From: Malaya genurostris
Taxonomy: Eukaryota > Arthropoda > Insecta > Diptera > Culicidae
Length of the DNA: 64,000 nucleotides
Direction of reading: 5' to 3'
Assembly (NCBI RefSeq): GCF_030247185.1
Contig: NC_080571.1
Coordinates: 341,129,379-341,193,378, forward strand
Under the pieces are notes generated by a model. That model saw nothing but the letters and a program-made list of their open reading frames with translations. It did no database searches and was not told where the DNA came from. The translations under genes were made by a program, and so were the position numbers. Below, piece by piece: positions 22,411 to 35,095 of the stretch. How positions within the stretch are numbered: position 1 is the stretch's first letter; each line of letters begins with the position of its first letter.

Positions 22411-24900
22411 TTGAGTCATTTTCTCCCAGCGTGTGGATGTCAATTGATCAATTGATTCCAATCAAAATTGGTATTATGTTGACACTCATTCGCACAGTGT
22501 TATTTAAAAAGTAAGAAGTGAAATGTAAGTTGTTGATTTATGGCACATTGAATTATTCAAGGAATTCAGAAACCTCTCACATTTCGAATAACTCTCAAAT
22601 GAAGCAGTTTTGTAGATTAAAATTGAAAATTCATGAGATAAATAATTAACAAACGTGCTGTTCGGCTAACACTTCACGGAAGCACATTCCAGTTTCGCAC
22701 GTGAAGCTCAACTTGTTTCCATATCCTCTCTCTCATTTCAAGGACGTCTCCACACCCGTATCAGACAGCCACAATCTTTTTCGCTTATTTCACAGCCTAT
22801 TTGCATATCCCCTCCGTTCGTGTTGGGCCACTGCCATCCGTTAATCGGGACGGTTTGAAAATCCATTCTCGGAGAAAATTCTGTGAATATATTTCGCGTA
22901 AATTCTTCCGTCACCCGCAGGCATCGTTGTGGCAGGCAGAGTGGCTCCATTCAAAAATAAAGTGAAAAAAAAACCCATTCTCGCAAATATAACAATTTCA
23001 GTTTTCTTTTCCAGCTCCTGTTCCATCCAGAAGCCTAGCCAGAAGTTGAGGCAAGAACGCGTTGGTTTGCATTTTTGCGCCGCTTGACATCCGCTCTGGG
23101 CCGACGTCATCCAAGTTTCCAGAAAGACATAATTTTTTCCAATTTCTAAATGCTCACCGGTTTGCGTTTTTTTTTCTTCTTTCTTTTCAAGGTGTGTACA
23201 AATAGCACCTTTTTTGTTGGAGTTTACCGATTGAAAAATTGTTTTTCTCACAAATAGCTTTGTCACTTTTTAGTCTAGAGCTAGTTGGCAATGGATGTGT
23301 CGGTGGGTGGAAACGGTTGGATGGCTTCCGGTTGTGTGTTCCGCTCCGTTGCCGACGCCTCGCAGTCTAGCAATGGGAAGTAAAATTTGCGAAGGAGACA
23401 AATGTAAGGGATTCTTCTTCAATGCGAAAATATGGTCATGTGGAAATAATTTCCCTCTCAAAGAAGATTTATGCGAATGACTGAAGAGTGCGAATTGTTT
23501 CCCTGCTTCGACTTGATATTGATAAGGAAATTTTTATCCATTGATATTCTTCCAGAACAATAGATGAAAGATAACCTAACTTCTTTTCGTATAATTCTAT
23601 CAATCCTATTAAAGATGATCAAAGGGGTTATTTGTAAGCCACTTAGACCAAAATTAAAAACTTTTTTATGTCTTTGGCTACTGGGAAAATTTTTGGTTAT
23701 CCAAAAGAGCTCCAAATTCAACAGTGCTTTTCAAGTCTAACAGTCTTTATAAAGGCTAATAATTAACCCTCAGACAGCGAAAGAGACAAATACCAAATTT
23801 CAAATTAGCGTCTGACGGCAAAGCAGAAGTGAAGATAGACTAAAGTACTGATGAAATTAAAAATGAACTAAAAGAATTGCTTTACCCTTGGCATTTTAGA
23901 ACTTAAACAGTGTGCCTTTAAAAATTTTATCATTGAAAAAAAAATAGAGGGTTGTATTCAAGACACGACCGAGCACAATAACATTAAAAATGGAACGTTT
24001 CTAGTATCTTCATAATAAATACAAAAATAAAGATGATAATGATGGTGATACACTAAACTAAAAACTTATTCAATTGACTAATTACAAACTTGCTCTAGTT
24101 TAGGCGCTTAGATTGTTAGTGAATAATAAAATTGACAATTAGATTCTTTCTTGATAATTGATTCTATTCAATTTTGATCCCTTTTCACAAATTTTTACAT
24201 TGTTCAGTTTTGAATAACGTCCTTTAGCTAAAAGTCAATTATGATGAATTCAAAGTTACTTCAAAGCACAATTTAAGATACAAACAACCTAAACCTGAAC
24301 AAATGAAACTATTTTATTTTATGATAATAATTTTCGAAAAACGTACAAACTTATTAATTTTATAAACAGTTAATCGATCCAACAGAAGATTTTATTTATT
24401 TTAAAGAAAAATGTTGTACCAGTAAACCCAGTAATAGTGTAGTTTTATTATTCCTTCTTCAAAATCGTCGATAATCTTCGGAAAGTGTCGGTAAATAATA
24501 TGACAACAATGCGAGGAAGAAAACATGTAAAACAGTCCGCATAAAACATTCAGTTACTTACATTGATTCTCTCTTTGGCAATTAGGAATATACGGAATGG
24601 ATACGCAACAAAGTTCCGAAATTTTGTTCATATTGTAACTTGATGTTATTAACACATGAATGAACATTGTCATAGTTACAACGCGTGTAGCCATCAGACG
24701 CTTATTGTTTTGAAGCAAACAATAATTAAACTGAAACTGGCGGTTAACCAAATTCTACGAGGGTTCCTATTCAAACGATACATGTAAAATCGCAGGTAAA
24801 CTTACCTTGAGTTTATCTTTGATACTATATGATATTGCATCCAATTGTACTGTATATGTGAGCCTGTGGAACTCATCTATACTACTAATTCGAGGAGGCC
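22411..24900. other. AT-rich intron 1 sequence, no gene recognised
   Basis: About 2.5 kb without any element I recognise. The longest frame (minus, 22841-23266) has no family signature and biased Lys/Glu/Phe use typical of chance frames. 22680-23480 is less AT-rich than the rest. Confidence 0.5.
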
Positions 24901-24915
24901 GCTTTTAGATAAGTT

Positions 24916-27710
24916 TCAGAATTTAATTTTGAATAAATTAAATATGCTTCTCGTACGATGATAGCTTATGACGGAACATTTAGAAACACAAAGATCCATT
25001 TTGTTTCTTACACACCATTCGTAAAACATATTAACAAGATGTTGCAACTCACGGCAATCAGCTTCTTTGCGAATAACGAGAAATATTTTCAAATCGTAAG
25101 CAAAAAATAATTTGCCACCATGTCTTAAGACAAATACAGCATCGTTCACAAACAACGAAAAAAGAAGTGGTCCTAGAGTACTTCCCTGAGGAACTCCTGA
25201 GATACTTGCAAATGGTTCAGACACAGTATTTCCAATTTGTACGACAACTTTACGGTTAACGAGATATGCCATTGACAAAATCTGGTCGTAAATCCTAGTT
25301 TGCCCAGCTTGGTTAACAAAATTTCGTGATTCACATCATCTTAGATGGAAGTCCAATTTCATTTCTCTTCGTATTGACAAATGACCAGAAGCTTTTAGGG
25401 TTGTGTCTTAGGTTATTTTGCATACGATTCACGTAGCGATTGTATAGAAATTTATTATAGATACGATATTCGTTACTGGCTGTAGTTAAGCGATGCTTAG
25501 TCTGTTTGTATATATATATACGCAAGGCTTTGGCACGAATACGTTTCAAATTCCAATAGCGTTGACGTTAGACCAAGGTGGTTTTCTAGGAGGTTTACTT
25601 TTAGGTACACAGTTCTCAACACAATTATGCAATTGACGATTATAGTGGGTAACGGCAGCATCAATATCAACATAACTGTATAGCGTACTCCAATCAATTT
25701 GCAACAATAAGTGACGCAATGTTGTCAAATTTGTTTTACGAAAGTTGAAGCGATCAAACGGAATCAATTCTTCGTATTGCAAGAAACGGCTGCTGGCAGA
25801 AATTACTACTTCTAACGCCGGGAGAAAATCATCAAGTGGAACCATAACGCTAGGAGCTTCTGTTACAGTGCATTCAGATAGACCAACCTCATTGATAAAT
25901 ACGAGGTCAAGAAAACACGATTGGTGATTGGAAATCGTGCTAACTTGTCTTAGACCATGGAATGCTAGACCATGCAGGAATACTTGGTTAGCGTAAGTCA
26001 TTGTTGAGGTCGTTGGGTCAGGATAAGCATAACCGTACTCGGATGAGGTCCATATGAGACCAGGTTGATTGAAGTCACCAAGAATTATCATGACGTCATT
26101 ATCCTGAGCCTGAGAAAATACTCGTTCGACAGCATCGAGAAGTATTTGCATAATGCTACCATCATGACGCTTTTCGGGGGGAATGTACACTGCTCCAATG
26201 TAATAATTCTTCATTGGCGCTGAAATCTTAGCCCAAACAGACTCAGTTGCAGAACAATCCAGGATGACCTCGCTTGAAGTAAGTGTTGCTGAAACAGCGA
26301 TCAATACTCCACCACCACGACTGCGTAAGCTATTATTAAAGTTGCGATCCATTCGATATACGGAGAAAGCGGCACCGAAATATTGTATCGAATTCATTCT
26401 CGAGTCAAGCCAGAGATCCAAATGCAGCCTCTGTGAGAACATATACATCGTAGTCACCATCTACAGCAGCCAAATATAAGTCGTCGATTTTTGTATTTAA
26501 TCCTCTAACATTTTGGTAGTACATCCTCAAATTGTAAATATCAGGTAATGAATTGGGACGACAACGCTGGAAATGTGAGGAAGTAGTATTGGGATTAGCA
26601 GTGCCGCACAAGTTGTACTCGCCTGTGACGGGGGCAATGATGCCCTCGCCAAAATTGTGAGAATGCTTTTTGTGGTAAATAACTGCTTCTTCGTCCAAGT
26701 CAGATGTTAATGTTTCACCTGGAAAGGCGCAAACAGCTAAGCGTGGTACATCATCTGGCTGGTAGAACGTGCGGACGGCTTCATTTCCAACAGAGGTAAC
26801 AAGCTGGAACACAGGACGATGGATTGTTGAGTTTGTCAAAGTAGTTGAGAGGTACTCGCTTGTGATGGGAACCAGATGATTCCCTCCGTCCGACAAAGAG
26901 CGCATTGATTCTAAGTCAGGATCAGCATTGGTGTTCCTTGAGGTGATGCTATCTTCGGAGTAAGATTTGGAAATTTTGAGACCGATCTTCAAATTCACGG
27001 AACATAATTCCTTCAGGCCAAGTTGAAGGATCTAATGCAGTTGATTTTAATGCTGGATCTAGCCCGACTTTAAATGAGATGTAGCTCATGTTGCTAGTGT
27101 CAGCACCCTTAGCAACCAACTTAACAACGTCCGGATCCTGAACCATGGAGAGATTAGCACGAACCATCGAAGAAATTTCGTCATTAGACACATCAGGGCG
27201 AATCCTCGAGAGATAGAGCCAAAATTTGCTAGTCGGTTTAACACTAGGAACAGAAACAACGTTTGCTCCCACTTGTTTTGAGCCAGACTGATACTCTATT
27301 GTTTGCTTATCTAAATCAGGTCCACGGGGACGTTTAGCAGCACGGCGAGAAACAATTTTAGGCCAGCGCGTTGAAAGTGTAGTATCTGGTTTCGCTAACT
27401 GTTTCAGTTCAGTTTGCAGATTATTTATAGCAGCCGTTAGCAATGTTAGGGGTGACTTTTCATCGGCAATTTGAGTTATAGAACGGAGATGCGAGTTCTC
27501 AAATATGCCAGCACAGTTATCACACATCCAAAACAAGTTTCTACGGTGCGATGTAAAATAACCCATAAGTGCGCGCGAAACACCAGAGCATGCCATATGG
27601 AATAAACATCCACAGTATCCTCGACAAACAACAGAATCAATACCGGTGATTACTTGGCTGCATTTGGAACAATTCTTTTCCATGTTGTTCTTCACCACAG
27701 ACTCTGACAA
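24916..27710 (-). pseudogene. CR1/Jockey-type non-LTR element N3 with PHD-type ORF1, internally deleted
   Basis: Minus strand, in order. ORF1 starts at 27710 with a Cys/His finger (CSKCSQVITGIDSVVC, CGCLFHMAC, MCDNC) of the PHD type and a basic region. After a frameshift near 26980 the ORF1 tail leads into the endonuclease start (NLRMYYQNVRGLNTKIDDL). The endonuclease body follows at 25546-26460 (RGGGVLIAV, YIPPEKRHD, MIILGDFNQPG, FLDLVFINE). Then comes the linker (NPKSFWSFVNTKRNEIGLPS). The RT fingers are missing: the frame jumps near 25340 to DVNHEILLTKL, then SGVPQGSTLGPLLFSLFVND. The catalytic box reads FAYDLKIF, so the first Asp is lost. The 3' end of the RT is also missing. It is a dead copy. 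Confidence 0.87.
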
Positions 27711-28500
27711 GTAGCAGAGAGCAAGATGATTGCTAGAGATGATTGTTATTGTTTAGATGTTTGCACACAATGGGCACTTCAATGTCGGCAGACAAACGCC
27801 ACGGAATAATACAAATCACGATGAAATCCGTAACTGAATGGTTGTGAATGTTTTGAATAGATGAAGAGATGATAGTTAGGTAATGAGCGCACTACGATTT
27901 TGAATCGATTCAACAATATAACAGACTAAAATTCGTTAAAAACTGGAGCTTTAAAAATAACTAGCCAAAACTCAGCAGTGCTGGCAGACAATTGAAATAT
28001 TCAAATGACGTTATCTCATAAGTTTAAGTTAAATGTTTCCAAATCGATTGGTTGTTGAATTATATAAATCCGCGTTGCGCAGACAACAGGAAATTTCACC
28101 AACACATAATGCAAAAGCGACAATCCAGCAAGTGAACGCATATACAATCCAGTCATCAGCTCACTGGACGAGCTACTTGTTTCATTCACAGTCAAACATC
28201 AACTAGACAAAGAAATATTGTGCAGCCTATATTTATAGATTTCTCTTCATACTACGCATAACGATACGGTGTTTTTTATGCATGACGCAAAGTCCTATGC
28301 CGAACAAGAAGTTGACGTCATTTTGTACAACTGGGATTGGTGGATGAAAACATAGGTCAATTCTAACCAAATTTTTAAATAGTATGCTATTGAAATACTG
28401 AAACGACGTCATCATACATGTTTAAGTTAAAAGTTTCCGATTCGATTGGTTGTTAAATTATAACAATCCATTAACAAACGACCGAGTTATTAACGTTCAA
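27711..28500. repeat. Non-coding interval with an 80-bp block repeated about 398 bp apart
   Basis: Blocks 27991-28070 and 28389-28469 share 'attgaaatat…gacgt…gtttaagtta', then '(t/c)gattcgattggttgtt' and an AT-rich end; one copy carries a TATA-like 'attatataaa'. The interval lies between the start of a minus-strand element and the start of a plus-strand element, so it may be 5' untranslated promoter repeats of either, or an unrelated repeat. Confidence 0.55.
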
Positions 28501-28539
28501 AATTATGACACAAAAAGGTTTCGCGACTATTTTTGAAAC

Positions 28540-29522
28540 TTTTAATTGACACCCGGCCCCATATAGTGAAGAGTAAGGCATTTTTAATGCCAAAAAAAGA
28601 ATTGCTTGGTATTGCCCCTTCCCAAGTAATACTTATGAAAAAAGAGCGAATGGTACTTCTAAACCACGCTCTGGAATTTCCAATGAACTTTACTTAATAC
28701 ACCTCAATCGAAGTGATGTAAACAATTTAAAAACTTTAGAAAAGTACGTTTCATTTCCCACTTTAAAATTGATTGGGAACATTATAAACGGCATAATCGT
28801 ATTGCAAACTTAACGCAATGTCATCGTTGCCAAGGCTTCGGCCATGGAACCAAAAATTGTCATATAAATATACGGTGTTTGAAATTTGGTAAATCGCATT
28901 CGAAAGAAGTTTGTCCAATGAATGAAACCACTGATAAATTTTCATGTTCAAATTGCGATGGAAATCATAAATCCAATTATTTGAAATGTCCTGTCAGGGA
29001 AAAAAATTTAAACGCTCGTTCGCTTAGACAACAAGTCAAAGCAATAATGACCTTAAATTTGCAGAACATTCCTGAAAATAAAAAAACGTAACAAATGCCA
29101 CGCCTAATTCATCTAAGGCACTTATTTCTTCGAATTTAAAACAAAAAACAGGTACGCCTTCCAATTCGTCTTCTAACGAAAACAATTTATTGACAGGTAG
29201 ATCGACCTCGTCATCATCTTCTTCTAATGTCAGTTATGCTAGTATAACAGGTAGAAATCTACCACTTAATTCTTCTAATGTAAATAATCAAAACACAGGT
29301 ACGCCTTGCAGTTCATCTTCTAACGAAAACAATTTATTAATAGGTAGATCGGCCAAATCATCTTCTTCTAATGGCAGTTCTAATGGCAATACCAATATTC
29401 CTTCAATGCCATTCGCTTCTTTAAATGAAGTTGATTTAGGCGATATAACTGAAAATAAAATTATATACCTACAAGATCAACTTTTTCGAAGCATTTCAAA
29501 TCGGATGGCAATTTGCAAATAA
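28540..29522 (+). pseudogene. ORF1 (gag-like) of Juan/Jockey-like non-LTR element N4
   Basis: ORF1 of Jockey-clade elements encodes an RNA-binding, gag-like protein. Decayed N-terminal text (KKELLGIAPSQVILMKKER) leads to zinc knuckles: CHRCQGFGHGTKNC (C-x2-C-x4-H-x4-C), a damaged second one (CLKFGKSHSKEVC, second Cys now Phe) and CSNCDGNHKSNYLKC. A slip in an A-run near 29085 changes frame. The rest is Ser/Asn-rich with an internal duplication of about 147 bp (29150 and 29297). Several breaks make it non-functional. ORF2 follows 26 bases later on the same strand. Confidence 0.82.
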
Positions 29523-29548
29523 TATTATAATGAATTTAAACTTGAACA

Positions 29549-30957
29549 GTGATGTTAAATAATTATTTGAATATTTTAAATTGGATTGCTCGATCTTTAA
29601 AATCGAGTGAAGATGAATTTTATAATTTTCTCAAAGTTCACAAAATTCACATTGACATTGTGACAGAAACTTTTCGTAAACCAAATGTCAAATTGAAAAG
29701 TAATCCACATTATGTGGTTCGTCGATTTGACAGGTTTACTGAAATGGGTGGAGGAGCCATTTTTGCCCAACGGCAAATTAAACATCGAATTTTACCTTCT
29801 TTCAACACTGAAGTTATTAAAAGCTTAGGAATCGAAGTTGAAACCATTCATGGAATTTATTTCATCGCTGGAGCATATTTGCCATTCCAATGCACCGGTG
29901 AACAATTAAATTTCTTTAAAGGCGATTTGAGACAACTCACAAGCCATCGACCGAAATTTTTCGTAATAGGGGACTTAAATGCAAAGCATGTCCAGTGGAA
30001 TTGTAGGTAAAATAACAGTAATGGTAAAATACTTCATAATCAACTCTCAGCTGGTTACTTCACAGTTCTTCATCCCAGTAATCCGACTTGTTTCTCTTCC
30101 GTGAAAAAACCGTCTACAATTGATCTGGTTCTAACAGATCAAAGTCACATTTGTAGTGAACCGGTTACACATGCTGACTTTGACTCAGATCATCTTCCTG
30201 TAACATTCAGACTTTCCAACGAAGCTTTAATTAATCCAATTAGTTCTATATTCAACTATCATAGAGCTAATTGGTTGGATTACAGATCTCACATTGAAAA
30301 TCATGTGGATCATGAAACTATTTTAGAAAATTCTGCGGACATCGACACAGCAATTGATAATTTGAATCATTGCATTATCGAAGCTAGAAATCTTTCAGTT
30401 CCCAAAGCTCCAACTAAATTAAATTCTCCTATCATCGATGACAATCTTCAACTGCTCATTCGGTTGAAGAATGTTCGTCGACGACAATATCAACGTTCTC
30501 GTGATCCTGCTACGAAAAACATAGTTAAGGATTTACAAAAACAAATTAAATATAGATTTGCTCTTTTGCGAAAATTAAACCGTATTCTAAACCTTTCTGG
30601 AAACTTTCTAAGGTTCTTAAGAAACCTCAGAAACCAATTCCTGCTCTCAAAGAAGGAAATCAAATACTTCTTACAAATGACGAAAAAGCTCAAAAACTTG
30701 CTCAGCAGTTCGAGAGTGTCCACCATTTTAATTTGAACGTTGTGAGTCCTATTGAAAATGAAGTCTCACTAAAATATGATCATATTTCAACTCAAGTGTT
30801 ATTACAAGATGACATTATTGAGACGAATTTTGATGAAATTAAGTCAATTATTAGGAAACCAAAAAACATGAAGGCTCCTGGTAATGATGGAATTTTTAAT
30901 ATTCTTATTAAAAATCTTCCCGATGTTGCCTTGAGACTCCTAATTAAATTTGGACTA
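29549..30957 (+). pseudogene. ORF2 (endonuclease and start of RT) of Juan/Jockey-like element N4, 3'-truncated
   Basis: This is the apurinic-type endonuclease domain: LNWIARSLKSSEDEFYNFL, the metal-site Glu region VTETF, then MGGGAIFAQR, AGAYLPFQC, FVIGDLNAKHVQWNC, and further on TIDLVLTDQS and DFDSDHLPVTF. A TAA at 30008 breaks the frame once, and a slip occurs near 30580. The RT begins (KNMKAPGNDGIFNILIKNLP) and stops abruptly near 30957, where a different element starts. The style of the endonuclease resembles the mosquito Juan family of the Jockey clade; the assignment rests on recognition by eye. Confidence 0.82.
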
Positions 30958-32794
30958 TGATAAAAATAAAGAGTAACTATCTCCAGCGCGTCAAAAGTAA
31001 TCCGACAGATTTACATCTCAAGTAAATGCTTCTAGAGATATGTAAAAAAGTTGATACCTTGAAAAAAAAGAGTAAACAATTGTTTTACGAAAACTTGCTT
31101 GCCAATACACCTCAATCAAAATTTTGGAAAGAATTGAATAACTCATTCAGCTTAACCAAGAAAAACGATAAGATAAACCTCATAGAAAATGGTAGAAGAA
31201 TTGTTGATTGTAAAGAAATATGTCAGACCTTTAACGACTATTTCTCTAGCATTGGAAAAAAACTAGCTAATAATATTCCAACTAATACTAGCATTAATCC
31301 TTTAAGCAATGTTCGTTGTGTTCGTGACTTAATATTTTTACGTCCCTCGTGAATCGCCAAAGTTCCATTGCTGATACACAGCCTAGATAATAACAAAGGC
31401 AGTGGTTCCGATGGTATTTCAGCTAGTTTACTAAAAGAAAATTGTACAACGTTTTCTAGGATTCTCTCTAAATGTTTTAATGAAATTATTCTGTCCGGTT
31501 ATTATCTCGATTGTCTAAAAATCTCTTAAGTCATTCCTATATTTAAGTCCGGTAATCGTTGTGATTGTAATAATTATCGTCCCATACCTACATTATCCGT
31601 CTTTAACAAAATTTTTGAAAAACTATTAGTCACCAGATTGCTTGAATTTTTAAATAAACATAGCGTCTTCTACCAATTTCAATACGGTTTCAGACAAGGT
31701 TCTGGCACACAAACTGCTATTATAGAGCTAGTTGACAAGATATTGAGTGAAATAGATCGTAAGAATATTGTCGGTGCCTTATTTCTTGACCTTAAACAAG
31801 CTTTTGACACGTTAAACCACACGATTTTACTTGAAAAGCTCGAATGTTATGGTATCAGAGGCATTGCCAACAGCGTTATTCGTAATTACTTGACAAATAG
31901 GCAACAATTGGTATCCATTGATGGCAACCTCATTCCTACGAAAATTGGTGTACCACAAGGTAGTAATATAGGACCTCTATTATTTCTCTTATACATAAAT
32001 GATTTAGGCAACTTGAATCTTAACGGTACTCCAAGACTCTTTGCCGATGATACAGCCTTATTTTATCCCCATCATAATATCAGTACCATTATAAGCTCGA
32101 TGAACAGTGACCTAGATGTTCTTGACAAATATTTCAACGCTAATTTATTGTTATTGAATCTACTTAAAAAGAAATATATGATTTTTCGTTCCATGCGAAA
32201 AGTGCTACCAATTCATGACAATCCGAAGCTAACAGATTACGTGATTGAAAATGTAAAATGCTTTAAATACCTGGGCATACATCTTGACCCTACGTTATCT
32301 TGGACTCATCATCATCTGGAGAGTGCGTTCATATGTTCCTCGGCGTGCACTTAATTATCTTGTATCGTTCTGGGGCCGTGCAGCTAGTTCTCACCTGAAA
32401 AAATTACGATATCTTCAGAATAGGTGTCTTGAAACGATTTTTAAAAGACCTCTGCTGTTCTCTACGTTTTCATTGTACTCCGACCAGGCTCATAATGCTT
32501 TACCAATAGCTTACTTATGTGGCATGCAAACCTTGTTGTTCGTTCATGACACCTTGTATGCCACGACACATCGTAACATACAGTTTTCAACTCCAAACGT
32601 GCCGTGATGGCAACTTGCAACGCATTCGAACAACCACAACTCTGGGCCAAAGGCGTATTCTGTTTGTTGGTCCTACAAAATTTAATGCACTTCCTCTTGA
32701 CATACAACAAATTAACATCCGTACCATATTTAAATCTAGATTGAAGCACTACTTTAGACAAAGCCTGAATGAATTTTTTATACAATCAGCGTAA
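30958..32794 (+). pseudogene. CR1/L2-type non-LTR element N5 reverse transcriptase, 5'-truncated
   Basis: Different family from N4. Visible: NTPQSKFWKELNNSF, GSGSDGISASLLKENC, VIPIFKSGNRCDCNNYRPI, YQFQYGFRQGSGTQTAI, LDLKQAFDTLNH, IGVPQGSNIGPLLFLLYINDL, catalytic box FADDTALFY, FKYLGIHLDPTLSWTHH, then after a small deletion and frameshift VRSYVPRRALNYLVSFWGRA and a C-terminus (GQRRILFVGPTKFNALP) ending at 32794. The RT box is intact, but a TAA near 31527 and several frameshifts break the chain. It joins N4 directly at about 30958, consistent with insertion or deletion at that junction. Confidence 0.85.
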
Positions 32795-33069
32795 AGTTTA
32801 AACAATCGTAATCTATCTGTATATCAATGTTAGTTAAACGTCAACAGTATTCTATTATTCAATTTTAGATATTTTACGAGGATCCCTTAAACTTTGATTC
32901 TGAACTTTTTTTAAGGTTTGGAAATTTGTTTTAATATTCCGTTTCACAATTTAGTCACAGAATGCAGGTTGAAAATTTAAAACTAATTCACTGAGGTCTC
33001 TTTTTACGCGGAGGATACGTACCGCGCAAAAACTTCGGAAATTCGCGTAAAGAAAACCGCGTACCTTCG
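32795..33069. other. Tail of N5 and spacer
   Basis: AT-rich 3' untranslated-like sequence, then 'tttttacgcggaggatacgt' and 'ttcgcgtaaagaaaaccgcgta' (33001-33063), relatives of the 'gcgtaaatt' repeats at 8085-8150. No gene. Confidence 0.4.
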
Positions 33070-33715
33070 GAAATCCTATCTATCTGGCCGCGAAATGATA
33101 GTGAAAATAGGAGACGGCGTTACCTCTGGAGTGCCTCAAGGAAGCCACCTTGGACCGGTCATATTTCTACATAATCTCAACGATTTAAATTTTTCAATCA
33201 AGTACATGAAATTATGTTTTGCTGAGCTCTTACAGGAGTAATTGAATAAGTTGACAAATTGGTGTCACATCAACAGAATGGTTTTGAATGCCTCGTAAAC
33301 AATCTTCAGTCAAATTTGACTGTAATATTTCTCAAACTATTGTCGAACGCAGATCATCGGTAAAAGAACTGGGCGTCCGTTTATATTTTAAGTTAAATTC
33401 CAAGGAGCATATGGAATTTAGCATCTCCGAAGCCTCTAAGCAGTTAGGATTCATTTTACGCGTTACTAAAGACTTTGAAGATATACACTGCTTGAAAGCA
33501 CTTTGAGTATGCTTCGGTTATCTGGTCATCTTACTATCAAAACGGCATCCAACATATCGAAACAATCCAACGCAAATTTTTCCGTTTCGCGTTTTGCGTC
33601 GTCTTCCATGGAGAAACCCTTTGAGTCTTCCGAGTTACCAAGCCAGATGTGAATGCCGCGATGTTTGCAAGGCAGTTTTTGTAACAGATCTTCTTCATAA
33701 TAAGATAATTTTAGT
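33070..33715 (+). pseudogene. Non-LTR reverse transcriptase fragment N6 (CR1/Jockey-type), decayed
   Basis: Fragments in several frames: VTSGVPQGSHLGPVIFLHNLNDL, WCHINRMVLN, VKELGVRLYFKLNSKEHM, SKQLGFILRVTKDFEDIHCLKAL, then SVIWSSYYQNGIQHIETIQR and KFFRFAF. The catalytic box region reads LCFAELLQE, so the Asp pair is lost. Similar in order to element N2 but clearly diverged. Confidence 0.7.
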
Positions 33716-34863
33716 CTGATTAGTATTAATAATAATGCATTAAGTATAAGAAAAATGTGTCGTTTGGATAACCGCAATCTGTTGATGCAAAAGACGAGGA
33801 AGTTTTATGCCTGTTGGAGAGCAAGTTTGACAGAAACAAAATAAACAAATAGGGTGCAAATGCAACTTTCCGAACACTGGAAACTAGAGGTGTTATTCCT
33901 GTATTGCAATATTGCGTATAAATATTCATACCATTCTCGTAGGACCGTACAAGGAATACCAAGCAGGAAATTGAAATTAATTGTCACCCCATTGATCCAT
34001 CATACGAACTGAATTTGTCGAGCCATAAAATTTTCCAAATTACACCCCGTTTCTGCTCTCAGAAGCGTACTGTTTATTAATTCCGTCTAACGAGTGGAAT
34101 AATTGAGCAACCAGCAAAGTCATAGGAAGAAAATTTCAGTAGATTAATTAAGGTAATAAAATGAATCGCTTCAATGAAACTCTGTGTAAAAAGTGCCTAT
34201 CAGAAGCAAAAGTTTATTGGGACACTCTTGGCTTAAAACAAATACACCAAATGCCGCGGTCGAAGTTTGATAGATAATTTTAAAGCGCGGTCCTACGAGC
34301 ATGGCTTGCTATGTTCTGTTCGGTAACGAAAACGCCGCCTTTCACACGCTTTTGACATTCTGATTCGGTTGGACAAAAAGTAGCCTCTGCCAGGGTTGAT
34401 AGGCAACAGTTACAAAATGGAATTTGCGAAATTACGGCGGGTTTTTTACGCTCGAACCGGTATTAAAACAACATCATTGTGTCTGAATAGCATTGAAAAT
34501 CGTTGGAATGATTAAAATTCAGTTTTGAAACTTATGGGTATTTTTACGACTGGGCGTTTAGCGTGCCGAGGCTAAACGGACTCGTCAAAATCCTTAGGAA
34601 TGGTGGAACTAATTAAAATCGAAACTGGCCATTCTATAAAACTCACCACTTTCCGGCTAATTGAGTGAACTCTTTGTTTCATGATTGCATGTATGACATG
34701 TTCATGACACTTGGTTGAGACACGGAATCACCAGCCCGCATCACCATTCCATCAACGGGAGATAATTCCACGGTGCGGCAAACTAGTCGAGCGTTATTAA
34801 AAGCTTTGTCGCAGTTGATCCACTTTCCGTTACACTACTGATGAATGTTACATCCCTCCACAG
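33716..34863. other. End of trpgamma intron 1, no gene recognised
   Basis: Ordinary intronic DNA leading to the exon 2 acceptor (tacatccctccacag, ending at 34863). Composition becomes less AT-rich near the exon. Confidence 0.55.
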
Positions 34864-34994
34864 AGACACAGCATCCACGGCATGATGGAGGAGGAAAATG
34901 TGGTTCGACCGCACCAGGAGATTGCGGCCTTATCGCTGGATGAGAAGAAATTTCTGCTCGCGGTTGAACGTGGCGATGTGGCCAGCACCCGACG
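34864..34994 (+). CDS. Trpgamma: trpgamma exon 2
   Basis: Begins RHSIHGMMEEENVVRPHQEI and ends in …FLLAVERGDVASTR with a split Arg codon (phase 2) at a GTATGA donor. The two methionines at MMEEEN are the conventional start in the fly protein and could serve as an alternative start here. The segment opens the ankyrin region (EKKFLLAVERGDV). Confidence 0.95.
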
Positions 34995-35095
34995 GTATGA
35001 TGCCACTTTGCGTTATGGCGCTTTGTGTTGTAGCTTGTTGAGTTTTGGTATCATGATTTGACCACATGCCATTCCGTTCCCGTTCCCTTCCACAG

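Noticed and set aside
22841..23266. A 141-codon minus-strand frame
   Set aside because: No motif, no codon bias, lies in AT-rich intron sequence.
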